Positions 32,989-44,040 of a DNA stretch of 64,000 bases are shown one piece after another (the stretch's first letter is position 1; each line of letters opens with the position of its first letter). Source of the stretch: Gnetum montanum (Eukaryota > Streptophyta > Gnetopsida > Gnetales > Gnetaceae). The position numbers and the translations under genes were made by a program. The stretch spans positions 1 through 64,000 of the forward strand of contig MNCI01036222.1 of assembly GCA_015680685.1 (NCBI GenBank), given 5' to 3'. The notes under the pieces were generated by a model. It made no database searches and was not told the DNA's origin. It was given only the letters and a program-made list of their open reading frames with translations.

Positions 32989-35900
32989 AGTGTTGTTCAT
33001 GGAATGTTAGGGGTCTAGCAGACCCTCGTAGAAGATATATAGTTCGAGATTATATTCAGAGACATTCCTTTGACGTTGTTTGTCTTCAAGAAGTTAAACT
33101 CCAAGGATTCAATCTTCAAACTTGCTGCCAGAGCATTTTTCCCAACAGTTCTTATGTTTCTACTCACCATGAACATGGTAAAGGGGGGGCTGTAATTTTT
33201 CTCCATAATAAGTGGCAGGAGTCTGTTCTTGATCACGGTTGTGATAATTTAGGGCATTGTAGTTGGGTTTGATTACGGTACGCGAATGAGATCTTAGGGA
33301 TTGTCTCCATTTATGCTTCTTGTCACTCAACTGATCGGAAGCTCTTGTGGAATTGGCTCAGACACAATTTACCCCCAGCTAAATGGATTATTGCTGGGGA
33401 CTTCAACATGACTGAGCATCCAAAGGATAAATTAGGAGGACAAAGAGGTGGTTTAGATAACAGGGAGCTCTCTGAGTGGCTCTCGTTGAAATGTCAATTA
33501 ACATTGCAAGAAGCTAATGAAAACTAATCCTCTTCTAGTACCTCTAACTGGTTTACTTGGAGTAACGCTAGACTTGGTGCTTCCTACATCTCTGCTCGAT
33601 TGGATCGGGTTTATCTATCTACTAATCCCCTTATTCATTTTACTTCTACCAACGGTGCCCTTGTCCAAGCAGATTATTCCCAGGTCTTGTCAGATCATTA
33701 TCCTATTCATTGGTCTCTTTCCCACTCTGGGAACTCATACTCTTCTAACGATCTTTATATTTTTAACACTGCCTTTCTTCATAGTAACTCCCTTTGCTCT
33801 CTATTGATGCAAATCTGGAATTTGCATCCTAAACCCCTTGGTGAAGACGGTTAGATTGATTGGTGGACAAATGCTTGTACCCGCCTCCAACGGTTTTCCA
33901 AACATGCAGGTAAATTGATTGCTTCACAACTAAGTTCTCACAAGTCCAACCTTCATGAAGAAATTTCCTTACTTCAAAACACCATTAATCAAGATGAAGC
34001 TACTGAGGCTCACTTTAGTCGTTTGAAACGTGCCAAGGAGAACCTACGTATAATGGATCACTATGAAGCGAGAGGTGCTCACCTCCGTGCTCGTCTCTCT
34101 TGGCTTCGCATGGGTGACCAGGCTACAAAGGGTTTTTTTCGTCTCCTCAAAGGGGGGAATCCGTCCCATAAAATTCCAGCTATTCAAGTAGAAGATAATA
34201 TCTTTACCTCCAAGGATGACATTCTTCAGGCCTTCTTTGAGTTCTACTCTCGAACTTTTCGAAAAGAGGCGATTGACCCCACTGCAGTTAACACTTGTTT
34301 AGGAGCTATTACACCTTTTAATCGCTCCATCTTTGGTGATGCTTCTCTTCTTTCCAAACAGGATCTTGGTAATGCTCTTCAACAACTCCACGATGGTAAA
34401 GCCCATGGTATGGATGGCCTTCCTACAGAATTTTTTAAGAAATTCTGGCTTACTCTTCAAGACACTGTTTATAGGGTATATAAGGAAGCTCTTAGGGAAG
34501 GATCCTTTGGTAAGAAGATTAATGCTGGTATTATTAAGCTTCTCCCCAAGTCAGGAGATCGACTGAATATAAGTAATTGGCGCCCTATCACTCTTTTAAA
34601 TGTCATCTATAAAATCATTGCCAAAGCTATAGCTAATAAACTTAAACCCTTTCTTCCTCATCTTATAAGCAAGGAGCAAACCGGTTTTGTTCATGGTAGA
34701 TATATTTTAGACAATGTTGTTACTGCTATTGAGGGCTTGCACTGGGCTTCTTCCACTAATCAAAATGCTATTCTTCTTAAGCTTGATTTTGCTAAAGCTT
34801 ATGACATGCTTGATTGGTCCTTTTTAAAAAGTATAGTCAAACACCACAACTCAGGTAATGCTTTTGAGAGACATATTGATCTTGTTCTGTCAGAGGCCNA
34901 GTAATGCTTTTGAGAGACATATTGATCTTGTTCTGTCAGAGGCCTCTTCAGTCATCTGCATTAACAGATCCTTCTCTAAGGTCATTGAGCTTCAAAAATC
35001 AGTTTGACAAGGGTGCCCTTTAGCCCCTTATCTTTTCATCCTAGCTGCTGATGCTCTAGGAGCTGTTCTTAGATCTTCTAATGAATCTATGCGGCTAAGA
35101 GGTATCTCTCTTCCACAACAAGGACATGATCTTGTTTACAGCCAGTTTGCAGATGATACTTTTATCACTTTGATCGAGGACCATAATAATTTTAACACTG
35201 CCTTGTACTGCATAGATATCTACTGTAGAGCCTCAGGAGCTAAGATCAATTGGAACAAAACGCAAGCCATTCGATCTAGCTTCTCTCCTAGGCCTCCTTG
35301 GACTTATCACTTTGAGATCAAGTGGCTATCTCCTATTGATAATTTCACCCTCTTAGGCATCCCTATTTCTTTATTTGCTACTCCCACTACCATATGGAAC
35401 AATGTGGTGGAAAAGGTGAAACATAAAGCTTTGAAATGGGCTTCTAAACCCTTATCTCTTGCAGGTAGATTTATCGTAGTTAATCATATTTTGAGCTCCA
35501 CTCATGTCTATTACTCTTCCTTTATGGCTCCTTCCAAATCTTCCTTTCATTGCATTAACAACATTCTCAGGAATTTCCTTTGGGGGGATAAGGATGATCA
35601 CAGAGCTTTTCATCGAGTAGCTTGGGATACTTGCACTTTAAGTAAAGAACAAGGGGGCTTAGGCCTTGCCTCTATTGAGCACCAGAGTATTCTCTTGGCC
35701 TCCAAATGGGTGACTCGATGTATTGAAGGAGATGAAGCTTGGAAGATCCTTTTTAGGCACAATATCTCTAGTCTTGGTACTCATCAACGATGGCATAATA
35801 CTCGTTGGAGCAATTGGATCATTAGTAAAAACTCTCAGAAGATCAAAGGTTCTTTTTGGTTCCAGCAAATTTGGCGTTGTTGGAGCCAACTTCGAGATCT

Positions 35901-36146
35901 GTTGCAATGGAAACCTTCCCAGATAAGCTTGCAATCTCTGTCGACTCACTCGATCTGGTGGTCCCCTATATTTAAAAAGAATGGAGGTTGTCTTTACGAT
36001 GAATTTTCTCATAGGGCCAATCGTTTTGCTGACCGCAATCTCCACCATATTGATCAATTATACACTATTAGAAATGATTCTCCTACCCTCTCTTGGACAC
36101 ATGCGAAAGTTAAATGGGGGTTTCAAAGACAAGATATTGTCATTTA
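32985..36146 (+). pseudogene. LINE ORF2: AP-endonuclease and reverse transcriptase, with stops
   Basis: One reading frame is followed throughout. Endonuclease: MKCCSWNVRGLADP, VVCLQEVKL, WIIAGDFNM and SDHYPIHW give the N, E, GDFN and SDH motifs. RT: HGMDGLPTEFF, WRPITLLNVIYKIIAKAIA, KLDFAKAYDMLDWSFL, QGCPLAPYLFILAAD and FADDT (the YADD box as FADD). Later WWSP and WTHAKVKWGF mark the zf-RVT region. In-frame stops occur at 33270, 33525, 33852 and just before QGCPL (about 35006). A single N at 34899 with a 46-base duplication shifts the frame by one; removing the duplicate returns the downstream part to the same frame. The frame ends at the N gap. Confidence 0.9.
34856..34944. repeat. 43-bp direct duplication flanking a single N
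   Basis: Bases 34856-34898 recur at 34902-34944 around the N at 34899. The 46-base offset is the exact frame error between the two halves of LINE ORF2, which strongly favours an assembly artefact. Confidence 0.85.
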
Positions 36147-36769
36147 NNNNNNNNNNNNNNNNNNNNNNNNNNNNNNNNNNNNNNNNNNNNNNNNNNNNNN
36201 NNNNNNNNNNNNNNNNNNNNNNNNNNNNNNNNNNNNNNNNNNNNNNNNNNNNNNNNNNNNNNNNNNNNNNNNNNNNNNNNNNNNNNNNNNNNNNNNNNNN
36301 NNNNNNNNNNNNNNNNNNNNNNNNNNNNNNNNNNNNNNNNNNNNNNNNNNNNNNNNNNNNNNNNNNNNNNNNNNNNNNNNNNNNNNNNNNNNNNNNNNNN
36401 NNNNNNNNNNNNNNNNNNNNNNNNNNNNNNNNNNNNNNNNNNNNNNNNNNNNNNNNNNNNNNNNNNNNNNNNNNNNNNNNNNNNNNNNNNNNNNNNNNNN
36501 NNNNNNNNNNNNNNNNNNNNNNNNNNNNNNNNNNNNNNNNNNNNNNNNNNNNNNNNNNNNNNNNNNNNNNNNNNNNNNNNNNNNNNNNNNNNNNNNNNNN
36601 NNNNNNNNNNNNNNNNNNNNNNNNNNNNNNNNNNNNNNNNNNNNNNNNNNNNNNNNNNNNNNNNNNNNNNNNNNNNNNNNNNNNNNNNNNNNNNNNNNNN
36701 NNNNNNNNNNNNNNNNNNNNNNNNNNNNNNNNNNNNNNNNNNNNNNNNNNNNNNNNNNNNNNNNNNNNN
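36147..36769. other. Assembly gap (623 N)
   Basis: The gap replaces the 3' end of LINE ORF2 and probably its 3' UTR. Reading frames across the Ns are meaningless. Confidence 0.99.
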
Positions 36770-37455
36770 TAGATTATAACATTTTGTTTGAAATGTTACC
36801 AAACTTTAAAGTAATTTTCTTAAAATTCATCTATCATCCAAAAAATCTAAAAAATTTATTAATTTTAAAAACTTTCAATTTATTTTCACTCAAAGTACTT
36901 ATACACTTTTTTGAGATACTGAAAATTTTTATTCCAATTAAGAAATTACAAAGGAATTGTTGAGGGTTTACTCTCAACGTATTTTTTAAGAAAGTTAAAA
37001 ACATCATTAATGTAATGTCCATTTTTTCCTCACATTTAAATGAATTATAATATTAATTTTTTTCTTTATAAAAAATTAAAACCTTTTTATACCTATACAC
37101 AAATTTAGTTGATTTGTTTTCAAAACTCAAAACAAACGCATATTTCTAGTGTTTAATAAGATCTACAAGTAATAAAATTTCAGTTCGATTTTCGATAAAA
37201 ACACACCGCAAATCGACGGCTTCAGCTTCTGTTAAATCCCTGGAAATCACGTAGTTAAAATCGTCCTTAGCTGTTCAAATGGGGGCAGCCGCATTTATCG
37301 GGAAAATGCATTGCATGTAAATGGAGAATTTTGCTAACAAATACAGTAGAATCAAACGTAAGTTTATACCTCTGCACTGGTGGGGGAATTTTGGGTTTGT
37401 ATCCTACCCACAACGATTCCGAAAGTAGAGCTGAGAAAGGGAAAATACACCCAAA
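36770..37455. other. AT-rich upstream region of the four-exon gene
   Basis: No LINE tail is obvious right after the gap. The last 200 bases become GC-richer and probably hold the promoter and 5' UTR of the gene starting at 37456; no firm TATA box was identified. Confidence 0.4.
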
Positions 37456-40400
37456 ATGGGATCGACGTCTAAGTCCAAACAGTCGCAACAGACAAAGAAT
37501 ACGGGCTTAGCCAAGAATGCCACCTCGCAGAATCAGCAGAAGAATTCAAATCAGTCCCAAAAATCCAGTAATCATCAACGGAAGAAATCCAAGGAGCCCA
37601 GAAAATTGAATAATCAGCAGCAGAGCAAGAAAATCTTGGACTCCCAGAAAAATCCCAGCCCTGTCCACAGCCATTCTGTAAAAGAAGGTATCAGTATGAT
37701 CCGATACTGCACTGTTTATTCCAATCACGGAACATTTCAATCGCATGTTTTTCAATGTATGCTTTTCTGGTACTGTTTGGGACAGAGATTTCAGCAGCGG
37801 CAAGCGGGCCTTCAAATGTTGATAACTCATTTTTTGGTCGTTTAAGGCGAACTGTTTCTGGGTTTTCTCCGTTGTTTTTCCAGAGCAATCCTAAGAAACA
37901 GGGTAATTATGAATGCGTATTGTTTGTTTCCATCCTGATCAATTTCGTGTGCCGGGTTCCTCTTATTCTTCTGCTTTTCCTTCTTATATTCTTGTGATCG
38001 TTTATGATAAATTACAGAGACCACACCAGCGGCAACAGGTAATGCAGCTCCCGCTAACTCGTTGGCTCGTCGTATGAGCAATGTTGCTTCAAGCTTCAGT
38101 TCAGGTACGATTTGAAGCATTTGCAGATGTTATTTGGTTTTTGTTTATTGCAGAATGAAACCAGAATGCTGTCTGGATTCTTTCTAGCGATTAGAAATGA
38201 TATAGAAGGGAAGGGATTTATTTATTGAGAGAGAAACTTTAAATTTTACATGTTTTAACATTTTTGATTTATATGTAATGTTCTTTTTCATTTTGATCAT
38301 TAAGTTTGTTTTACAAAGCATTCTCTTTAAGAAGGTTCTTAATGGCATTAGATGAGATCCACACTGACATTTTCCAATCTCCTGGTAAAAGATGATGGGA
38401 TCAGCAAGTTTCTTACATATATTTTCCAGTTATGTTTATTAAGTTTGGGAAATAACAGGCCCACGAGTCGAGACAACATCAATGTTGAGATGTATTTACA
38501 AATATCCTTTTGTCACCTCCCTTAGAATCTGGTAGTTTCCGGTTACAAAGCTGTTAAGTTTTCTTTTCATTTCATGTCACAAACCAGAAAAATTATGTAT
38601 AAATTGGATTAACCTGGCGTGAGATGTGGAATCTCATTTTTTTTCTAAAGTATTGTGTTTATTACGCATGATTGTTTTCAATTTAAATTTTTACATGGTA
38701 TAGGAACATGGTTTTTGATCCTCAACATTTCTCCACTGCTTTTACTATCATTATCTCTCCTACAGAGGGTGAAAAGAGGATTTAGGTTCCCTTTTTGCCC
38801 ATTTAAGAGGGTGAAAGCAGCAGATGTAGCAAAAACGTTGAAGGTCAAAATCGATGTTTCCATATTATGTCAAAAATTAAATTTAAAATATAAACTAATG
38901 AAAACAATTTTGCATAATGAATATAAGACTAAAGAAAGGAAATGAGATTCCACATCCTAGGCCAGACTAGGGCCACACTTTCACATTATCCTTTCAATCC
39001 AATTTATAAGTATATTTCCATGTGTAACATGGAAATGACAAAAGATAGTTTTATATACATTTCAACAACCCATGCCTTCATAGGTACTGATCTAAGTTAA
39101 GAGCAGTGGATATAAGATTGTCTAAAAAAAATTTTGACCCTTACCCCTCCAGAATTGAGTCCTTGAAAAAAGCCAACGTGAATGAAAACTTTTTGCAAGG
39201 CATACCACTGCAGGTTCCGTTGTCCAGTTTCAGCTTTGATAAAGATGTCTTTATCTCCTGTATTCAAATTCTGCCTTTTGAAACTAATCTTTCCCTTGAG
39301 ATGCGCGAATGACTTGTGCCTTTTATTGGTAGCCTTCTTTCCTATCATGTAACAAAATGAGAAATTTTTCCAATAACATGTAAATTGTAAAAATGCCCTC
39401 TTCAGTAACATTATGTATTGCTGTGCACAAGCCATTGACTGTTGATTAGTACTCATTGCTTTGCACATGAAGATACTGGGTTCAAAACCTGATACCAGTA
39501 ACAATGAGGTGTTAGCCTAGCAGTAAGACTTTTGATTTGGAAACTTTAACTTATGGGTTCAATTCTAGTGGGCAATGCTGAGTTATAAAGTTCTAGAGGT
39601 GTTGTTCGAGCCATATTGAATAATCTTACCTTTAAAAATATAATATTATGCATTGCTGTTTTTTAAGTTTGAAATTAAAAAAATGGCTTTGAACGGGGAA
39701 TTTTCTAACTTATTCAGCCCTTTTGGGTTGAGCTTTGTGCTAACCATGGCATGTTAAGAATTTTCTGCTGTTTTTTTAAATCTGAACACTGGTTATTTCT
39801 TATTGTTTATGTACCGTTATATTCATAATCATGTCTGTACCAATAAATTGCAGAGATTTCAGCAATACGCAATCCAGGTCCAAAGGTTGAGAGTTCAACA
39901 GCCCGTCGTTATGGCCTTTTTGTCCCAGTCCTTCTGGCAGCTAATCTTGCCGTGGGAGGTAAGTTTCTCTTGAATTACACATTGTTATAGCCCTTTCTAG
40001 CTATATTTCATTGTTGATGATGGGATAACCCATGGATAATTCTGAACTGGTGAAGTATTTGGTGTGTTGGGAAACAGAGAATTTGAAGAACTGTTATGTG
40101 ACTGATCTGTTTGGTGACCCAGCCACTATAGATCCAGGGGATGACCATTTGATTTAAAACAATGTTACGCTATTTCCAATTTTTTGAACCCATAAAAGAT
40201 GATTTTACCAATTATAACATGTATGTATGGAGTAAATCGAGGAATTGCGTGGGATCCGAGACATCTAAAGCAGATGTAGCCTATCTAAAGAGGGAAATCC
40301 TAAACAAAACATAATAACTTCCCCTATTGTATAAGTGCATTTCTAACCTTTAGCTGGAGCTTTGAATCCTGTTAATTTTAAAAAATCGCGGAGTCAAATC

Positions 40401-41163
40401 CGGTTCTATTTGTCATATTCTCTTTTTAGCCTTTGACTGCCACTTGTCTTATTCTTTTTTGAACGTTCATAGATCACATACGGTAACAATGCACTCCAAA
40501 TTGTAATAGGTGCAGTGTCTTCAGCCAATCCATATCAACCTTTTTGCCAAATTCTGTAAGGATTCTGGCATTATAAATTGCTCATACATATTATACAATT
40601 GTATGATAGCACATAAGGATATGAATAGCATTATTACATGGACTTTTTGCTAAAATATTTCTTAACTATGGTGCATCCCTCTTTTATCAAGTTAACCATA
40701 TTAAAAAAAAGCTCTCTTTTTGGTCTTAAAAAACATACATGAACTTACATAATGGGATCCACCTTCTTCCAACATGGTGCTTCAGATTTTTTTATATTCC
40801 ATTCTGAACATATCTGTTGGATATTAGAATGGGACTGTAATATGCAAAGAAAATTTTGAAGTCAAGTTGATCTAAGTGATTTTGATTTTTATGTTAACTA
40901 ATGCAAGAAATTATTTATTAAAAACACCGAAAACTATATATTTTATGCTAAAACATGTTTGTTATCAAATCACATGATGAAGTATGACAATGTACTTTAT
41001 GGTTTAGCTTTTTTATTTTTATTTTTTAATCCAGGTTATCTTCCTAATTGCCGAACTTTTATTTCAACTGTTTTTTGCAGGCTATGTATTGTATAGAACA
41101 AGGCACACAACTTCTGATTCAAAAAGTATTAGGGAACAAAATGCAGGAGAAAAAGAACAGTGA
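37456..41163 (+). CDS. Four-exon gene: 168-aa Q/N/K/S-rich protein with C-terminal membrane segment
   Basis: Exons at 37456-37687, 38018-38104, 39854-39958 and 41081-41163 (stop TGA 41161) join to 507 nt, with GT-AG borders at every intron and all three introns in phase 1. Residues 1-76 are strongly polar and basic (Gln, Asn, Ser, Lys), probably disordered, with a KKSKEPRK cluster at 43-50. Residues 78-125 include an SLARRMSNV segment and EISAIRNPGPKVES. Residues 127-146 (YGLFVPVLLAANLAVGGYVLY region) form one hydrophobic span, followed by a short RTRHTT tail, so a tail-anchored or single-pass protein is likely. I recognise no known domain and assign no function. Intron 2 (1.7 kb) contains a fold-back element and a SINE. 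Exons 2 and 3 both begin with AG completing a Glu codon and encode similar-sized modules. Support is from splice logic and coding continuity; no transcript was available. Confidence 0.75.
38475..39090. mobile_element. Fold-back (MITE-like) element in intron 2
   Basis: Long imperfect inverted arms: 38621-38636 (GATGTGGAATCTCATT) is the exact reverse complement of 38940-38955; outward, TATAAATTGGATT (about 38598) pairs with AATCCAATTTATA (about 38996); further out, the ATCCTTTTGTCAC region (about 38509) pairs with GACAAAAGATAG (about 39038). Each arm is roughly 150 bp around a 300-bp centre with no transposase. This is the shape of a non-autonomous DNA transposon; ends and target duplication were not fixed. 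Confidence 0.65.
39503..39655 (+). mobile_element. Putative tRNA-derived SINE, copy 3 (in intron 2)
   Basis: It begins AATGAGGTGTTAGCCTAGCA (A-box TTAGCCTAGCAGT); GGGTTCAATTCTAG about 40 bp on is a good B-box. It shares its head with 11484 (+) and 11615-11672 (-). The body ends in AT-rich sequence near 39655. Confidence 0.55.
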
Positions 41164-41799
41164 AGAAGCATATTTTCCTTTGGTAGAAGCAGATTCTACG
41201 AAAAAATAGGGACTCTATCGGTTTTTATCAGACGATCTTAGACAGCCTCGGTTCGGGGAAAATTTTGGGCATTGATTTTTGAGATTATATTTTTTTTCTT
41301 TTGATGTTAATCTTTGTAAATCCTGAACATAAGTTCTGAAAATCGAATGCTTAATGCCTTCAAATGCTGGTTAAAAGTGCATCTTAAACATGGATTTATT
41401 ATTAACAAGAATAAAAATGGAATCTGAATTAATTTCAGCTGCATACATTTGAGGCCATCTAAAAGACCACTGACCGAGCCAACTAATTTCAGTTGCATAC
41501 ATTTGGATTATACAAGTGATAATTTCTTCCGTTATTTGACATTGCTAACAGTCATGGGTGATTGTTTTCTTTTACAATTAAAGTATAAAAAATTTATGGT
41601 TCATTGCTAATTCTAAATTTTCTGAGTAAATATATGTTTGTCTAATATGACTGTTAAAGAGATTAATGAATGCTGGTCTTCATTTTCTATTAGAATACAC
41701 AACTAATGATCCTTGAAGCACAGATCCAACAAAGAAGTACCTTTAGAAAATTGATGATAAAATTCACATGGATCTGGTGATATGCAGTCTTCTCAATGA
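41164..41799. other. 3' UTR and intergenic DNA after the four-exon gene
   Basis: It probably includes the 3' UTR (AATAAAAATGG at about 41410 is a possible polyadenylation signal). A short inexact repeat with TTTCAG(C/T)TGCATACATTTG occurs at about 41435 and 41488. No other gene. Confidence 0.4.
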
Positions 41800-44040
41800 A
41801 GAATAAAAGAAAGGAATGAAAAGTGTAATATCCATTTTGTTAGGACAAGAAAATGAAAATGAAAACGTAGTTCAAAAAGTGACAGCACTGATAAATAACG
41901 TTATGCATATTGAACCATCTAAAATAAATGATGTAATTCATTTTGGGCCTAAAAATGGTAAACCTTGGCATATTGCTGTCAAATTTCATAATACAGATGA
42001 TAGAGCCAAAGTTTGGAAACATCAGTGTCACTTGAAAGGGTTATAAAATTTGGATTAAAGAAGATCTCATTTAAAGGGAACTTGCAAAAAGATGTATAGA
42101 ATGGATAAAAGTGAAAGAAGCAAGAGCAAGGGGTTATAAAAATTTGGATTAATGAAGATTTTGTTAAAAGGAACTTGTAAAAAGATGTGTAGAATGGGTG
42201 AAAGTGAAAGAAGTAAGAGCAAAAGGTTTAGAACTTTTTTCTGCGCACAAAAGGTAAGGCAGTAATTCCCAAAACTAGATATTCAAAAAACTTCACAAAG
42301 AAGATATAAAATATCTTCATTGCGGATTTTTATAAACATTGATGGATTAGTAGCAGATAAAGTGAAGGTATTATATACTATATTTTTCTTTAATGAATTT
42401 GACACTTTTTATATTGTTGAGACATGGAAAATTAAACTCTTAAGAAATTTCTTTTCTATCATTTCCTTACAAAAGAAATGCAGAGTGTGGAAGACCTTTG
42501 AAAGGTTTGGTTGTTTTGGTTTGGAATTCTCTTCATAAGCAAATTCAAATACACAAGGTAGATGAATATAGTGAGTATGTTTGGCCAAAAATATTACAAT
42601 GAAAATCTCTTTTATTTTTACTTTTTTGATACTTTGTATCTAAAGAAGCTATTCTAAAAAAATTTACATATGTAGTGACTTTAATGGTAGAATTATTTCT
42701 AATTAGATCCTTATTAGTCACTTGAGTCCTCAAGGCTTTTTAATAATGGAATGGAATTGGTGCTTTGAAGATAAACAATTTAATTACAAGGAAAAGTATT
42801 TATATAAATTTTCCCCAAGGACTAGATCTATTAGTTTTAAATGACATCAATAAATATCTAGAATCAAGTAGCTTCACTTTTGTAGGAGTACAAGGCAACT
42901 CTAGTATTGATTTTCTTGTTTTTAACCCAAACAATGTTAGCAACATAAAATGTTTTGAAGTAGATGAAAAAAAATGAATTCTATAATCACCCTTTATACA
43001 TCATGTTATTAATAAATACACAATGTATTAGATATCTCAAGAGGTAAAAGCACGTTTGAATAATTGCAAAAATGAATGAAGATTTTCAAAATGAAATTCA
43101 AAAGATTCAGAAGTATAACTCTTACAAAAACTCTGGAATTTTATTAAAGACTAAAAAGTTATGAGAGACTATCAAGGCATAAAAAAATTTGATTTGAATT
43201 AAGAGGAGGGAAGTTGTTAAATAGATAAAATAATTTATTAGAATTAAGAAAGATCTCAAATATTTTTGACATTCATTCAAAGCAAAAGAAGAACAGGCTA
43301 TGCTTAATCTTTAAAAGATATTGAAATTTTTATCAAGTTTTGTTTTATAGTGATGATAGAATAGAAGATTCTCCTAACACTGATAATACATTGCTCATTT
43401 CTTTTAAAAACACAATGCAGGGGAATAAAAAAAAAAAAACTGGCATTACAAAAAGCTAGTAATGTGAATAACTTATATGGAGAAATGCTTAAATGGGGAG
43501 GGCCATTGGTATGGAATGCTATCTAGAAAATGTTAAATTGGTTATGCAAGTGGGGTTAAAAAAGGAATGTTGCATCAATAAAGCAGTTATGCTTTTTTAA
43601 AAGGGAGACAAAAAATATCTAAATAATTATAGACTCTTAGTAATCAACAATATTTTTGCAAAGCTTATGGACATAATTCTAGAACATATGCTTGGAAGAT
43701 AGGCCAAAGAAAACCATATACATGCAAATTTACAATTTTAGAATCTATGCTTGGAAGATGGGCCAAAGAAAACTATATACATGTAATTTTCCAAGTAGAA
43801 TTCAATATTCTACTATAGATAAGCTTATGATGTTAAAATATTTTATTGATATAGAAAAAGGTCCACATAAGAAAAATTTTACTTGCTTTGTAGATTTTTT
43901 TAAGACCTATGATTTTATTATTCAAAGTAAGTTATGGAGGCACTTGGAAAATTTAGAAGTTTCTAATATACTATTATTGGTTATACAAAACTTTATAAAT
44001 ATGTATGCATTCAGTTTACAAATGGACAAGAACTAGCTTA
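41800..44040 (+). mobile_element. Old non-LTR retrotransposon relic of a second lineage
   Basis: Broken frames along the plus strand read in order: NNVMHIEPSKINDVIHFGPK and KPWHIAVKFHNTDDRAKVWK (RNA-binding-like ORF, 41816-42040); DKVKVLYTIFFFNEFDTFYI (endonuclease start, about 42345-42420); SSIDFLVFNPNNVSNIKCFE (about 42906) followed by a degenerate S-D-H-x-P-L region; and CFVDFFKTYDFIIQSKLW (RT motif, about 43890-43940). The RT motif is of the F-V-D-F-K-K-A-F-D type and not the K-L-D-F-x-K-A-Y-D type of the L1 at 31270. Many stops and indels; it cannot move. Confidence 0.6.

Larger units (their letters stand above)
31270..36146 (+). mobile_element. L1-type LINE, 3' end lost in an N gap
   Basis: A non-LTR retrotransposon with a GC-richer 5' region (31270-31807), ORF1 (31808-32988) and ORF2 (32985 to the gap). 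The domain set (DUF4283-like region and CCHC knuckle in ORF1; AP-endonuclease, reverse transcriptase and a start of zf-RVT in ORF2) is that of plant L1 elements. Damage is light: one frameshift in ORF1, four stops in ORF2 and an assembly duplication, so it is much younger than the LTR relics. The 3' end, poly(A) and target duplication fall in or beyond the gap. Confidence 0.9.

Noticed and set aside
35981-36963. Long reading frames spanning the N block
   Set aside because: Most of their length is undefined sequence; only the part before 36147 is real LINE ORF2.
37880-37901. Possible small exon between exons 1 and 2 of the four-exon gene
   Set aside because: It has AG/GT borders but would place a TAA stop directly in frame; skipping it gives a clean join.
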